The notes under the pieces: model-generated
What the model saw: only the letters and a program-made list of their open reading frames with translations
What the model was told of the DNA's origin: nothing
Databases searched by the model: none
Source of the DNA: an uncultured Fenollaria sp.
Lineage (GTDB): Bacteria; Bacillota; Clostridia; Tissierellales; Peptoniphilaceae
Direction: 5' to 3'
DNA: 27,279 bases
NCBI RefSeq assembly: GCF_946221515.1
Contig: NZ_CAMJVK010000018.1
Span: forward strand, 1-27,279
Position numbers and translations under genes: made by a program
In this document: in pieces, positions 8,198 to 14,990 of the stretch
How the letters are laid out: each line of letters starts with the position of its first letter
Numbering within the stretch: the stretch's first letter is position 1

Positions 8198-8654
8198 TTT
8201 TATCTTTAATCTTTCGATAGATGTAGTAGCCGATAAATAGAACAATGATAACGCACATGTAGCTATCAGCAAGGTTAAAGCAAGGATACTCGTATGAACC
8301 AAACTTAAATGAAATAAAGTCAATAACGTAGCCTCTAAAGGCTCTGTCAATGAAATTACCTAAGATACCTGCTAAGAAAAATGACAAAAATACTTTTTCA
8401 TATCTCATAAGCGTATCGTACTCTGTTATGAAGATGTATAAAATTATCGCTATGGCAATAAAAGTTACGATGAAGAAGAAAATGTGTCTGCCTTGCATAA
8501 TGCCAAAGGCGGCGCCTCTATTCTCAACGTAATCAAAAGAAAAAAAGTTTGGAATTATTTCGTATGCAGCTTCTCCCTCTAAGTGAAGCTTGGCAAAGTA
8601 CTTTGTGACTTGATCCAAGGCCACTGCTAGTACGACTATTAAAAAATAAATCAT
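8178..8654 (-). CDS. lspA: Lipoprotein signal peptidase II
   Basis: LspA cleaves the signal peptide of prolipoproteins after lipidation of the +1 Cys, within the cytoplasmic membrane. The 158-aa product has four hydrophobic segments (about 2-20, 57-77, 86-104, 132-147). The family motifs are LDQVTK (D14), VENRGAAFG (N45), GNFIDRAFRGYVIDF with catalytic D112, and CFNLADS with catalytic D130, matching the E. coli D124/D143 dyad. The start has an AGGTG Shine-Dalgarno and lies seven bases after ylmH. The order ylmH-lspA-rluD resembles that of Bacillus and Clostridia, although divIVA is not between ylmH and lspA here. Confidence 0.96.
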   Translation of the reverse strand: MIYFLIVVLAVALDQVTKYFAKLHLEGEAAYEIIPNFFSFDYVENRGAAFGIMQGRHIFFFIVTFIAIAIILYIFITEYDTLMRYEKVFLSFFLAGILGNFIDRAFRGYVIDFISFKFGSYEYPCFNLADSYMCVIIVLFIGYYIYRKIKDKNASKSN

Positions 8655-8661
8655 GTAACAC

Positions 8662-9435
8662 CTACTTTATAATTTTTATAATAAGTTTGAGTTTATCCTT
8701 TTTGCTAAGACCTAAGTAGTCCCCGACTATAAATCTTCCGCGCCTACGCATAGAGACCATGTCGCCTACTTCAAGCGTTTCACTAATCTTATAAGTGACT
8801 TTGTAATTCACTTTAACAAGACCAGCTTCGATGGCATTTTTCGCATCGCTACGTGATAAATTATATACGTTTGATAAAACTAAATCAAGCCTTGCTGATG
8901 CGCATGTTATAAGCTTTTCTTCATAATCTATTTCGCGCACTATAGGCGTAGCTAAATCAATTACTTCAAGCTCAACACCATAGTTTTTTATCTTCTCAAG
9001 ATTAAGCAAAACATAATCCAAAATCTCGTTTCTGATGTAAAAGTATATTGCTTCATCATTTATTATGATGTCGCCGAGCTTCTCCCTCTTGATGCCTAGC
9101 GAAAGAAGTGAGCCTAAAACGTCTTTGTGAGCGATGTCATAATCTTTTTTATCTATCTTTACTAGACTTACATAGTCCGCTGGATTTACCTCGTCCATGT
9201 ATTCAGGATAAATTAAAATAGCCTTACTTTCAGAATCTTCATTCCCAATAAGGCTAAAACTTATAGTATCATAAGTATTGATAAGCGAAGTGAGTTCTTT
9301 CACTTCAAAAGGGTTGTAGAAGTCTGTGCACTCAGTGGACTTAGTCCTTGACACTATCTCACAAAGATCTATAACCCTTCTTGCAATCTCTTTGTTCTCA
9401 GTACTTATATGATCTAAATTCTTTGACTTATTCAT
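8662..9435 (-). CDS. ylmH: YlmH-like S4-domain RNA-binding protein
   Basis: YlmH is an S4-domain protein found next to sepF in Firmicutes; in B. subtilis it binds ribosomal material and has been reported to act in ribosome-associated quality control alongside RqcH. The 257-aa product has the N-terminal YlmH region (residues about 1-90) and a C-terminal S4 domain, about 180-240: ARLDLVLSNVYNLSRSDAKN ... AGLVKVNYKV ... LEVGDMVSMRRRGRF. The Arg-rich RRRGRF loop fits RNA binding. Its ATG overlaps the sepF stop as TAATG and has no obvious Shine-Dalgarno, so it is probably translated by coupling. It sits in the usual cluster position but without ylmG (YggT) before it. Family assignment is firm; function is by analogy. 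Confidence 0.88.
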   Translation of the reverse strand: MNKSKNLDHISTENKEIARRVIDLCEIVSRTKSTECTDFYNPFEVKELTSLINTYDTISFSLIGNEDSESKAILIYPEYMDEVNPADYVSLVKIDKKDYDIAHKDVLGSLLSLGIKREKLGDIIINDEAIYFYIRNEILDYVLLNLEKIKNYGVELEVIDLATPIVREIDYEEKLITCASARLDLVLSNVYNLSRSDAKNAIEAGLVKVNYKVTYKISETLEVGDMVSMRRRGRFIVGDYLGLSKKDKLKLIIKIIK

Positions 9436-9887
9436 TAAAATGGAAACATGCCTCTGTTTTTAAGTTCGTCTTTAATACCGTCTATAGCAATGTTCTTTGG
9501 TGCTAAAACAAAGATGTCTCTTGTCACTTTTTGAATGCTTCCGTCAATAGCATAGATACCGCCATTGATAAAGTCAAAAATTTGTCTCTTTACACTTGCT
9601 TCTAGTTGTTCGAAGTTAACAACAACTGCCTTACCTAATCTTAAGTCATCAATAATAAGTGGCGCTTCGTCATAGCCAAGTGGTTCTTGTACTGTGATAA
9701 TCATTGCTCCAGTCTTTCTTTGAATAGGAACAATGTTTTCCTTTTCCTTCTTCTTTGAGAAGAAAGATGATTCTCTTTGTGGTTCTTCTTCCACTACTTC
9801 ATCTTCTTCTTCGTCATAGTATTCCTCATCGTATTCGTCGTCATCGCCAAAGCCTAAGAAATACTTTACTTTGTCCATAAAAGCCAT
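9435..9887 (-). CDS. sepF: Cell division protein SepF
   Basis: SepF anchors FtsZ filaments to the membrane and shapes the septum. I start at ATG 9887 because a perfect AGGAGG lies just upstream at 9894-9900; the frame extends to 9932 but that part overlaps ylmE. The 150-aa protein opens with an amphipathic membrane-targeting helix (MAFMDKVKYFLGFG), followed by a very acidic linker of Asp/Glu/Tyr (about 11-36). The SepF core starts near PIQRKTGAMIITVQEP and includes the dimer-forming FINGGIYAIDGSIQKV segment, ending DELKNRGMFPF. Its place between ylmE and ylmH is the classic one. In organisms lacking FtsA, SepF is the main FtsZ tether; whether FtsA exists here cannot be seen in this window. 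Confidence 0.95.
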   Translation of the reverse strand: MAFMDKVKYFLGFGDDDEYDEEYYDEEEDEVVEEEPQRESSFFSKKKEKENIVPIQRKTGAMIITVQEPLGYDEAPLIIDDLRLGKAVVVNFEQLEASVKRQIFDFINGGIYAIDGSIQKVTRDIFVLAPKNIAIDGIKDELKNRGMFPF

Positions 9888-9897
9888 AATAAACCTC

Positions 9898-10587
9898 CTA
9901 ATAATTTCTTTCGCCAAATATCTTTGAGCCAATCCTCAATATATTTGATCCTTCTTGTATTGCTATTTTATAATCATGTGTCATACCCATGGATAGATAC
10001 TTTAAGTCAACATTGTCAAAATTCTTTGCCGCCAGCTTTTCCTTTAGCTCGTAAAGACCTCTGAATGTGTTTCTAACAACAGCCTCATCCTCTGTGAATG
10101 GCGCCATCGTCATGAAGCCCACGATATGTAAGTTCTTGTACTCGTGCATCTGCTCTAGGACCTTTTCTACTTCATCCTTATAAAAGCCGCTCTTTGACTC
10201 TTCCTTCGAGATATTTACTTGCAATAAGCCATCTAGCTCCATATTATTATTTGCTAGCCTCTTGTCGAGTGCTTCGATGAGGCTTAGGCTGTCAAGTGAA
10301 TGAATCAGCTTTATCTTGCCTAGAAGCTTGTTAATCTTGTTCTTTTGAAGGCTACCTATCATATGAAAATCAAAGTCATCCTTTAAAGCGTCATACTTTT
10401 CTTCTATCTCTTGAACTTTGTTCTCGCCAATCTCTTTTAGACCAAATTCTTTTATCTCTTTGATCCTCTCTACATCAACAGTTTTTGTTACTGCTAAGAG
10501 CTTTACTTCATCTTTCTTTCTGCCTGCAAGATCAATCTCTTTGTCAATAGACTCTAAAATATCTATTAAGTTTTCTCCTACACTCAT
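9898..10587 (-). CDS. ylmE: YggS/YlmE family PLP homeostasis protein
   Basis: This family (PLPBP, YggS in E. coli, YlmE in B. subtilis) binds pyridoxal phosphate on a single-domain TIM barrel and buffers cellular PLP and amino-acid pools; no enzyme activity is established. The 229-aa product is full length. The PLP-binding Lys is K35 in KLLAVTKTVDVERI, followed by GENKVQE, the HMIGSLQKNK segment, LLQVNISKEESKSGF, and the phosphate-binding end LSMGMTHDYKIAIQEGSNILRIG (given in parts: LSMGM, DYKIAI, LRIGSKIFGER). The ATG overlaps the preceding HlyD-like gene's stop as TAATG, with a GGAGGG about 12 nt upstream. Its stop overlaps the sepF Shine-Dalgarno. Assignment is secure. Confidence 0.95.
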   Translation of the reverse strand: MSVGENLIDILESIDKEIDLAGRKKDEVKLLAVTKTVDVERIKEIKEFGLKEIGENKVQEIEEKYDALKDDFDFHMIGSLQKNKINKLLGKIKLIHSLDSLSLIEALDKRLANNNMELDGLLQVNISKEESKSGFYKDEVEKVLEQMHEYKNLHIVGFMTMAPFTEDEAVVRNTFRGLYELKEKLAAKNFDNVDLKYLSMGMTHDYKIAIQEGSNILRIGSKIFGERNY

Positions 10588-11813
10588 TATAGTATGTCGC
10601 CCTCCTTTACAGTAGATGGAAATACCACAACTTCGTCATAATATTTTATGCTCTTAAACTTTAGTTTCTTATACTTCATAAGACCGTTATCGTCAGTCCT
10701 CATAACATAGATATTATCACGGTCGCTGCCGACTAAGAGCACTCTTTTATATCTAATAGTATTATCTATGTCCTTTATATATACCCCTTTTTCGCTTCCT
10801 TTATCAACTAAAGCGCTTTTTGGTAGTTTAAATGTCTTATACTCATCAAAAATGATTTCCATCTTAGAGAATCTGTCCTTATAAAGCTCGGATATTCTCT
10901 CTCTTATGTTTAATAGAAATTTATAAGTATCTCCAGTTTTTTCTTTCTTAAGTATTCTCGCATATGTCTTTGTTCCTGTTAAGTCCCACTCAATCAGTAC
11001 TACGTCGTTCACATTGACATCTTCAAGCTTTTTATCGTCTGAAAAAGCAAGTATATTCATAGAGAAATTATCAAGTATCTTGAAATTGTCATTGCTCTTG
11101 CCTTGGTTTAGGCTGTAGCTCTTGCTATCTTCAATCAAATCCTTCTCGAATAAGGCATCAAAATTTTCATTCGTATACTTATCTTCAAGTCCATCGATAA
11201 AGTAGCTAACTATACCCGACATCGACACTTTTACGGCTGGAGCCTCGCTTCTCTTGCTTTCGTTTAGCTCATCCTTCATCTCTAAAAGCTTGTCAATGGA
11301 GTAGTTTTTAATACTTTCGTAGTATTTATCCTCTTCATCTTCACTGCTATTTAAAATTTGAGAAAGATCTTCGTATCTCTTTTGATTTATGCTTATCTGT
11401 AAAGCCTTAATCTTTTTATTTATAGCCTTTTGGTCAAAGCTCTCTTCGCCAGAAGTGTCATAATCAAGATCCTTTAGCCTTTTATTTATTGCATCAATCT
11501 TTTTATCGATAAGATCGTTAGCGCTCTTTGTTACGCTTAAGTTTTCAAGGCCTCTTTTTACCTTTTCGCCTTCTTTAGCTTGTGTCGTGAAGTAAGAATG
11601 TCTTCCCGCTTGATAAACTTCTTCAGTCTTAATAAGTGCTGAGTTCATCGCAACCGAATTATAAAAAACTTCTTCAACAGGCGTCTCAGTCTTGATATCC
11701 TTTTTAAAGAAGGATGTGATTATGGTGTTAAAAGCTATGATTATAAATATAAAAGCAACTAGCGCTCCTAAAAAACTTGAGAAGCCTTTGCCGTTCTTCT
11801 TATCTATCTTCAT
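10587..11813 (-). CDS. Membrane-anchored HlyD-like (adaptor-fold) protein of the sepF cluster
   Basis: I recognise this as a distant HlyD/membrane-fusion-type protein, not a characterised gene. The 408-aa product has a short basic N-terminus (KIDKKNGKGF), one membrane segment at about 13-34, and a large, charged, presumably extracellular part. A helical Lys/Glu-rich region (about 95-200) may form a hairpin. SMSGIVSYFIDG resembles the lipoyl half-motif of HlyD adaptors, and the C-terminal third (LPKSALVDKGSEKGVYIKD, then YYDEVVVFPSTVKEGDIL in parts) has the beta-rich look of the HlyD C-terminal domain. No transporter gene is adjacent. It overlaps gpsA by 14 bp and ylmE by one base, so it is co-expressed with division and ribosome genes. 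Related proteins annotated as HlyD-like occur in this spot in some Clostridia (from memory). Function unknown; a cell-envelope or division role is inference. Confidence 0.65.
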   Translation of the reverse strand: MKIDKKNGKGFSSFLGALVAFIFIIIAFNTIITSFFKKDIKTETPVEEVFYNSVAMNSALIKTEEVYQAGRHSYFTTQAKEGEKVKRGLENLSVTKSANDLIDKKIDAINKRLKDLDYDTSGEESFDQKAINKKIKALQISINQKRYEDLSQILNSSEDEEDKYYESIKNYSIDKLLEMKDELNESKRSEAPAVKVSMSGIVSYFIDGLEDKYTNENFDALFEKDLIEDSKSYSLNQGKSNDNFKILDNFSMNILAFSDDKKLEDVNVNDVVLIEWDLTGTKTYARILKKEKTGDTYKFLLNIRERISELYKDRFSKMEIIFDEYKTFKLPKSALVDKGSEKGVYIKDIDNTIRYKRVLLVGSDRDNIYVMRTDDNGLMKYKKLKFKSIKYYDEVVVFPSTVKEGDIL

Positions 11814-12807
11814 ACTTTTCCATCTCGTGCTTAAGCGGTCTACCCATAAGTTCAGCTACAACGCTGTCTAGAGGATAGTCTTCGTATAAAAGTTTATACA
11901 TCATATCAACTATAGGCATCTCAACAGAGTATTTTTCTTTAAGCATGTAAGTCGATTTAGTAGTCTTTATGCCTTCTACAACCATACCAACTTTGTCAAT
12001 GGCACCTTCTACAGATTGGCCCTCGCCAATATATACGCCACAAGTTTTGTTCCTCGAGTGCTTACTAGTGCAAGTAACGACCAAGTCACCAATACCAGCA
12101 AGTCCATAGAAAGTCGATGCCTTAGCGCCAAGCGCAAGTCCAAGCTTAGTTATTTCATGTATACCTCTTGTGATAAGTGCCGCCTTAGTGTTGTCACCGT
12201 AGCCTCTTCCCTCACATATACCACTTCCTAAAGCAATAATGTTTTTTGTTGCTCCAGCAAGTTCAACGCCTAAAAGGTCATCGTTAACGTATACTCTTAA
12301 ATTATCGCTTGAAAATACATCTTGAATTAATTCTGCATCAGATACAGATTTTGAAGCGCTGACTATGGTTGTCGGTATGCCAACAGCAACTTCCTCTGCA
12401 TGTGATGGACCAGATAATGAAACAAATCTTCCATTTGGATTGAATTCATAGAAGACCTCGCTCATAGTCTTAAGTGTAGCTATCTCAATACCTTTACTAA
12501 CATTAACAAAGATCTTATCTTCATTAATATAAGCTTCAATAGTCTTTAAAACATTTCTAAGCTCCTGACTTGGTACCGCAAGCACAACGATATCAGCGTC
12601 TTTAACCGCTTCTTCTATATCGTTAAGCAAAACTATATTCTCAGGAATTTTGACTTCCTTCAAATATTTTTTATTCATACGAGTTTCTTTTATTAAATTG
12701 TAAGAATCCTTATTTCTAATATATAGACTTAATTCTTCTTGACTCTTTGCTAGATGTATAGCTAGTGCTGAACCAAAGCTACCTCCACCTATAATTGAAA
12801 TTTTCAA
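11800..12807 (-). CDS. gpsA: NAD(P)-dependent glycerol-3-phosphate dehydrogenase
   Basis: GpsA reduces dihydroxyacetone phosphate to sn-glycerol 3-phosphate, the backbone for phospholipids. The 335-aa product has the dinucleotide-binding GGGSFGSALA at 7-16, AVPSQELRNVL, VSKGIE, SLSGPSHAEEV (GPS-x-AEE motif), the catalytic-Lys region LAGATKNIIALGSGI, and GDNTKAALITRG. The start codon is TTG (12805-12807), not ATG; GAGG lies 7 nt upstream and an in-frame TGA, the stop of plsY, lies three codons before it, so no longer start exists. It sits nine bases after plsY, the enzyme that uses its product, a logical and common pairing. Its 3' end overlaps the HlyD-like gene. Confidence 0.96.
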   Translation of the reverse strand: MKISIIGGGSFGSALAIHLAKSQEELSLYIRNKDSYNLIKETRMNKKYLKEVKIPENIVLLNDIEEAVKDADIVVLAVPSQELRNVLKTIEAYINEDKIFVNVSKGIEIATLKTMSEVFYEFNPNGRFVSLSGPSHAEEVAVGIPTTIVSASKSVSDAELIQDVFSSDNLRVYVNDDLLGVELAGATKNIIALGSGICEGRGYGDNTKAALITRGIHEITKLGLALGAKASTFYGLAGIGDLVVTCTSKHSRNKTCGVYIGEGQSVEGAIDKVGMVVEGIKTTKSTYMLKEKYSVEMPIVDMMYKLLYEDYPLDSVVAELMGRPLKHEMEKYEDR

Positions 12808-12816
12808 AACTCTGCC

Positions 12817-13410
12817 TCACTTTTTAAATATATAAAATTTATTTTCTTCTCCTTTTGCTAGTCTAGCTATATTTTTAGCGTGCCTTATTATGCCAAGAGC
12901 GGCAATTGCAAAGCTAAGAATTACAGCTAAATTTATCTCTTTAAACTTAAGCCATGTGCATACGAAGAAGCCTATGAACATAAGTAAAGATGCTAATGAA
13001 ACGTATTTTGTGATCAAAACTATAATAAACATCGAAACGACAATCGCTGCTCCAAGCTTATAGTCTATGGCAATTATTCCGCCCACAGTTGTTGAAACGC
13101 CTTTGCCTGCGTTAAAATTCAAGTAGAATGGGAAATCGTGGCCAAGAACCGCGCCTAGTAAAGCGATGTACTGAGCATAAGCTACTTCAAAGTATCTAGC
13201 TAGATACACAGCTAAAACGCCTTTTAATACGTCTAAGAGCAGCGTGATTATACCAAGCTTTGCTCCTAAGACTCTAAACGCGTTAGTAGCGCCAGCATTG
13301 TTGCTTCCGTAGTCTCTAATGTCCTTCATCTTAAAGATTTTACCTGAGATGTAAGAGTTTGAGACCGAGCCGATCAAGTAAGAAAGAAGAAATAATATTA
13401 CGACCTTCAT
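12817..13410 (-). CDS. plsY: Glycerol-3-phosphate acyltransferase PlsY
   Basis: PlsY is the integral membrane acyltransferase that uses acyl-phosphate to acylate glycerol 3-phosphate, the first committed step of phospholipid synthesis in most Firmicutes (with PlsX). The 197-aa product is hydrophobic with about five membrane segments. Motif 1 reads YGSNNAGATNAFRVLG (34-49; the usual form is GSGNxGATN), and motif 2 is NAGKGVSTTVGG; a third conserved segment, IIRHAKNIARL with the family's RH-x-x-NI pattern, lies near the C-terminus. The ATG overlaps the der stop as TAATG, preceded by AGGAG. Co-transcription with gpsA links substrate supply to use. Confidence 0.95.
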   Translation of the reverse strand: MKVVILFLLSYLIGSVSNSYISGKIFKMKDIRDYGSNNAGATNAFRVLGAKLGIITLLLDVLKGVLAVYLARYFEVAYAQYIALLGAVLGHDFPFYLNFNAGKGVSTTVGGIIAIDYKLGAAIVVSMFIIVLITKYVSLASLLMFIGFFVCTWLKFKEINLAVILSFAIAALGIIRHAKNIARLAKGEENKFYIFKK

Positions 13411-14723
13411 TACTCGCTCCTGTTCTTATAGTTTATGATTATGGATGTTCCCTCGAAAGGATAAACATTTCTTATTTGATTTTCCAAAAATCTTGTATAT
13501 GAAAAATGTGTTAGCTCTTTATCATTGACAAAGATGGTAAACTCTGGTGGCCTAATGCCTGACTGTGTTGAGTAAAGTATCTTAAGCCTCTTACCCTTGT
13601 CAGATAGCGGCTGATTGATTAATGTCGCGTTTGCGATTATGTCATTTAATAAACCAGTTGAAAGCCTATGGCTATATGATTCATTTATTTCCATAATCTT
13701 GTCAATAAGCTCATCTACCCTCTTACCAGTTAGTGCCGAAATAAATAATATTGGCGCATATGATAAGAACGGCAGATTATTTCTAAGGCTGTCAGTAAAT
13801 GTTTTCATAGTCTTCGAATCTTTTTCTACTATATCCCATTTATTTACGCAGATGATTATGGCCTTGCCTTGATTGTGAGCGTATCCAACTACTTTTGAGT
13901 CCTGCTCAGTAAAGCCTTCAATCCCGTCTATTAAAAATACGCAGACATCAGCTCTATCAACACTTGAAAGCGTTCTAACTTGCGAGTATGCCTCAACAGA
14001 TGAGTCGACTCTAGACTTCTTTCTAAGTCCAGCTGTGTCGATGAACATGAATTCTTGGCCTTTTATATTGATGTATGAGTCAATCGCATCCCTTGTAGTT
14101 CCAGCGATGTCAGTTACTATAACTCTCTCTTCGCCTAAGATTCTATTTGTTAAGGATGATTTGCCAACATTTGGCTTTCCGATAAAAGCGACCTTTAATA
14201 AATTTTCTTTCTCTTCAAAGTCTCTGTCTTCAGGGAAGTTCTTTACAATCTCATCAAGAAGGTCCCCTATGCCAAGGCCTTGCTCAGCCGATATTGATAT
14301 CGGTTCGCCTAAAGCAAGTTCATAAACACTGTAAAACTCATCTTTTATCTTGCCCTCAGTCTTGTTTGCGACTAAAATAACCTTTTTATTTGATTTTCTT
14401 AATATATTTGCAATCTCATGGTCAAGTGCAGTGGCAGGATTTTTTCCATCAACTACAAAGAGTATCACATCAGACGCTTCGATGGCGATGTTCGCTTGCT
14501 TACGAATGTTTGACATGATCTTGTCGTCATCAAAGGGATCAAGTCCACCAGTGTCGATAACATCAAACACGTGTTGTTGCCAGCTTGCTTCAGCGTATAT
14601 CCTGTCTCTTGTTACACCAGGTGTGTCTTCAGTGATAGATATTCTTCTACCAACAATCTTATTAAATAAAGTTGATTTACCAACGTTTGGTTTGCCTACT
14701 ATACTAACTACAGCTCTATTCAT
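13410..14723 (-). CDS. der: Ribosome biogenesis GTPase Der (EngA)
   Basis: Der is a double-GTPase needed for late 50S subunit assembly. The 437-aa product has the first G domain with GKPNVGKS (10-17), G2 TPGVTRD, G3 DTGG and G4 NKTE, and the second G domain with GKPNVGKS (182-189), TTRD, DTAG and NKWD. A C-terminal KH-like domain (about 350-437) ends with GIRPPEFTIFVND and FEGTSIIINYK. The start is set by AAGGAGGTG (complement of 14731-14739) seven bases before the ATG, behind a strong promoter. It is the first gene of the nine-gene run down to rluD. Identification is secure. Confidence 0.97.
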   Translation of the reverse strand: MNRAVVSIVGKPNVGKSTLFNKIVGRRISITEDTPGVTRDRIYAEASWQQHVFDVIDTGGLDPFDDDKIMSNIRKQANIAIEASDVILFVVDGKNPATALDHEIANILRKSNKKVILVANKTEGKIKDEFYSVYELALGEPISISAEQGLGIGDLLDEIVKNFPEDRDFEEKENLLKVAFIGKPNVGKSSLTNRILGEERVIVTDIAGTTRDAIDSYINIKGQEFMFIDTAGLRKKSRVDSSVEAYSQVRTLSSVDRADVCVFLIDGIEGFTEQDSKVVGYAHNQGKAIIICVNKWDIVEKDSKTMKTFTDSLRNNLPFLSYAPILFISALTGKRVDELIDKIMEINESYSHRLSTGLLNDIIANATLINQPLSDKGKRLKILYSTQSGIRPPEFTIFVNDKELTHFSYTRFLENQIRNVYPFEGTSIIINYKNRSE

Positions 14724-14746
14724 ACAGACACCTCCTTATCCTAATT

Positions 14747-14775
14747 ATTATAACATAAAGGCTCGCAGTTTTCAA
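14747..14775 (-). promoter_or_regulatory. Sigma-A-type promoter of the der-rluD operon
   Basis: Read on the minus strand: TTGAAA (complement of 14770-14775), 17-bp spacer, then TATAAT (complement of 14747-14752) preceded by TG at the extended -10 position. This is the closest match to consensus in the window. The start of transcription would fall about 15-18 bases before the AAGGAGG, leaving almost no leader for regulation. Confidence 0.8.
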
Positions 14776-14858
14776 CACTTTAATATCTATTAAAAGATAT
14801 ATTTTCTCATTAATATAGAATTGCTTATACAATTTAGATTAATATCGATTTAGCTATA

Positions 14859-14878
14859 TCGTTTTAAGCGTAAAACGA
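14859..14878. other. Perfect 8-bp inverted repeat in the glyA-der gap
   Basis: TCGTTTTA (14859-14866) and TAAAACGA (14871-14878) are perfect complements around a 4-base AGCG loop. On the plus strand it is followed by a T-rich stretch (CTTTTCTATTTT), which looks like a weak intrinsic terminator. It lies upstream of the der promoter and beyond the glyA terminator, so neither gene needs it. The rest of the 267-bp gap holds a smaller inverted repeat (ATATCT/AGATAT at 14783-14800) and AT-rich sequence without a convincing gene. Confidence 0.45.
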
Positions 14879-14937
14879 CTTTTCTATTTTATGATTTATG
14901 CTTAGATCAATATGCTTCCTATGCCATTATCGCGCAT

Positions 14938-14969
14938 AAAAAAGAAGCGAAAGATAAACTCTCGCTTCT
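14938..14969 (-). terminator. Intrinsic terminator after glyA
   Basis: On the minus strand AGAAGCGAGAG and CTTTCGCTTCT pair as an 11-bp stem with one G-U pair around a TTTAT loop, directly followed by six T (complement of 14938-14943). It begins about 22 bases after the glyA stop. A textbook rho-independent terminator closing the recJ-glyA run. Confidence 0.9.
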
Positions 14970-14990
14970 AATATAATCTTTATTCGTTTT

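Noticed and set aside
8198..8350. Upstream hydrophobic 51-residue extension of rluD, as if a membrane anchor
   Set aside because: It is an alternate frame of lspA; the RluD family starts with the short lead to the S4 domain at 8197.
9888..9932. Upstream 15-residue extension of sepF
   Set aside because: It overlaps the end of ylmE; AGGAGG and the membrane-targeting helix place the start at 9887.
14350..14793. 147-codon plus-strand open frame reaching into the glyA-der gap
   Set aside because: Mostly antisense to the first GTPase domain of der; no Shine-Dalgarno or conserved motif.
14783..14800. Small inverted repeat ATATCT/AGATAT as a regulator site for der
   Set aside because: Six AT-rich base pairs are expected by chance here, and it lies upstream of the -35 without other support.
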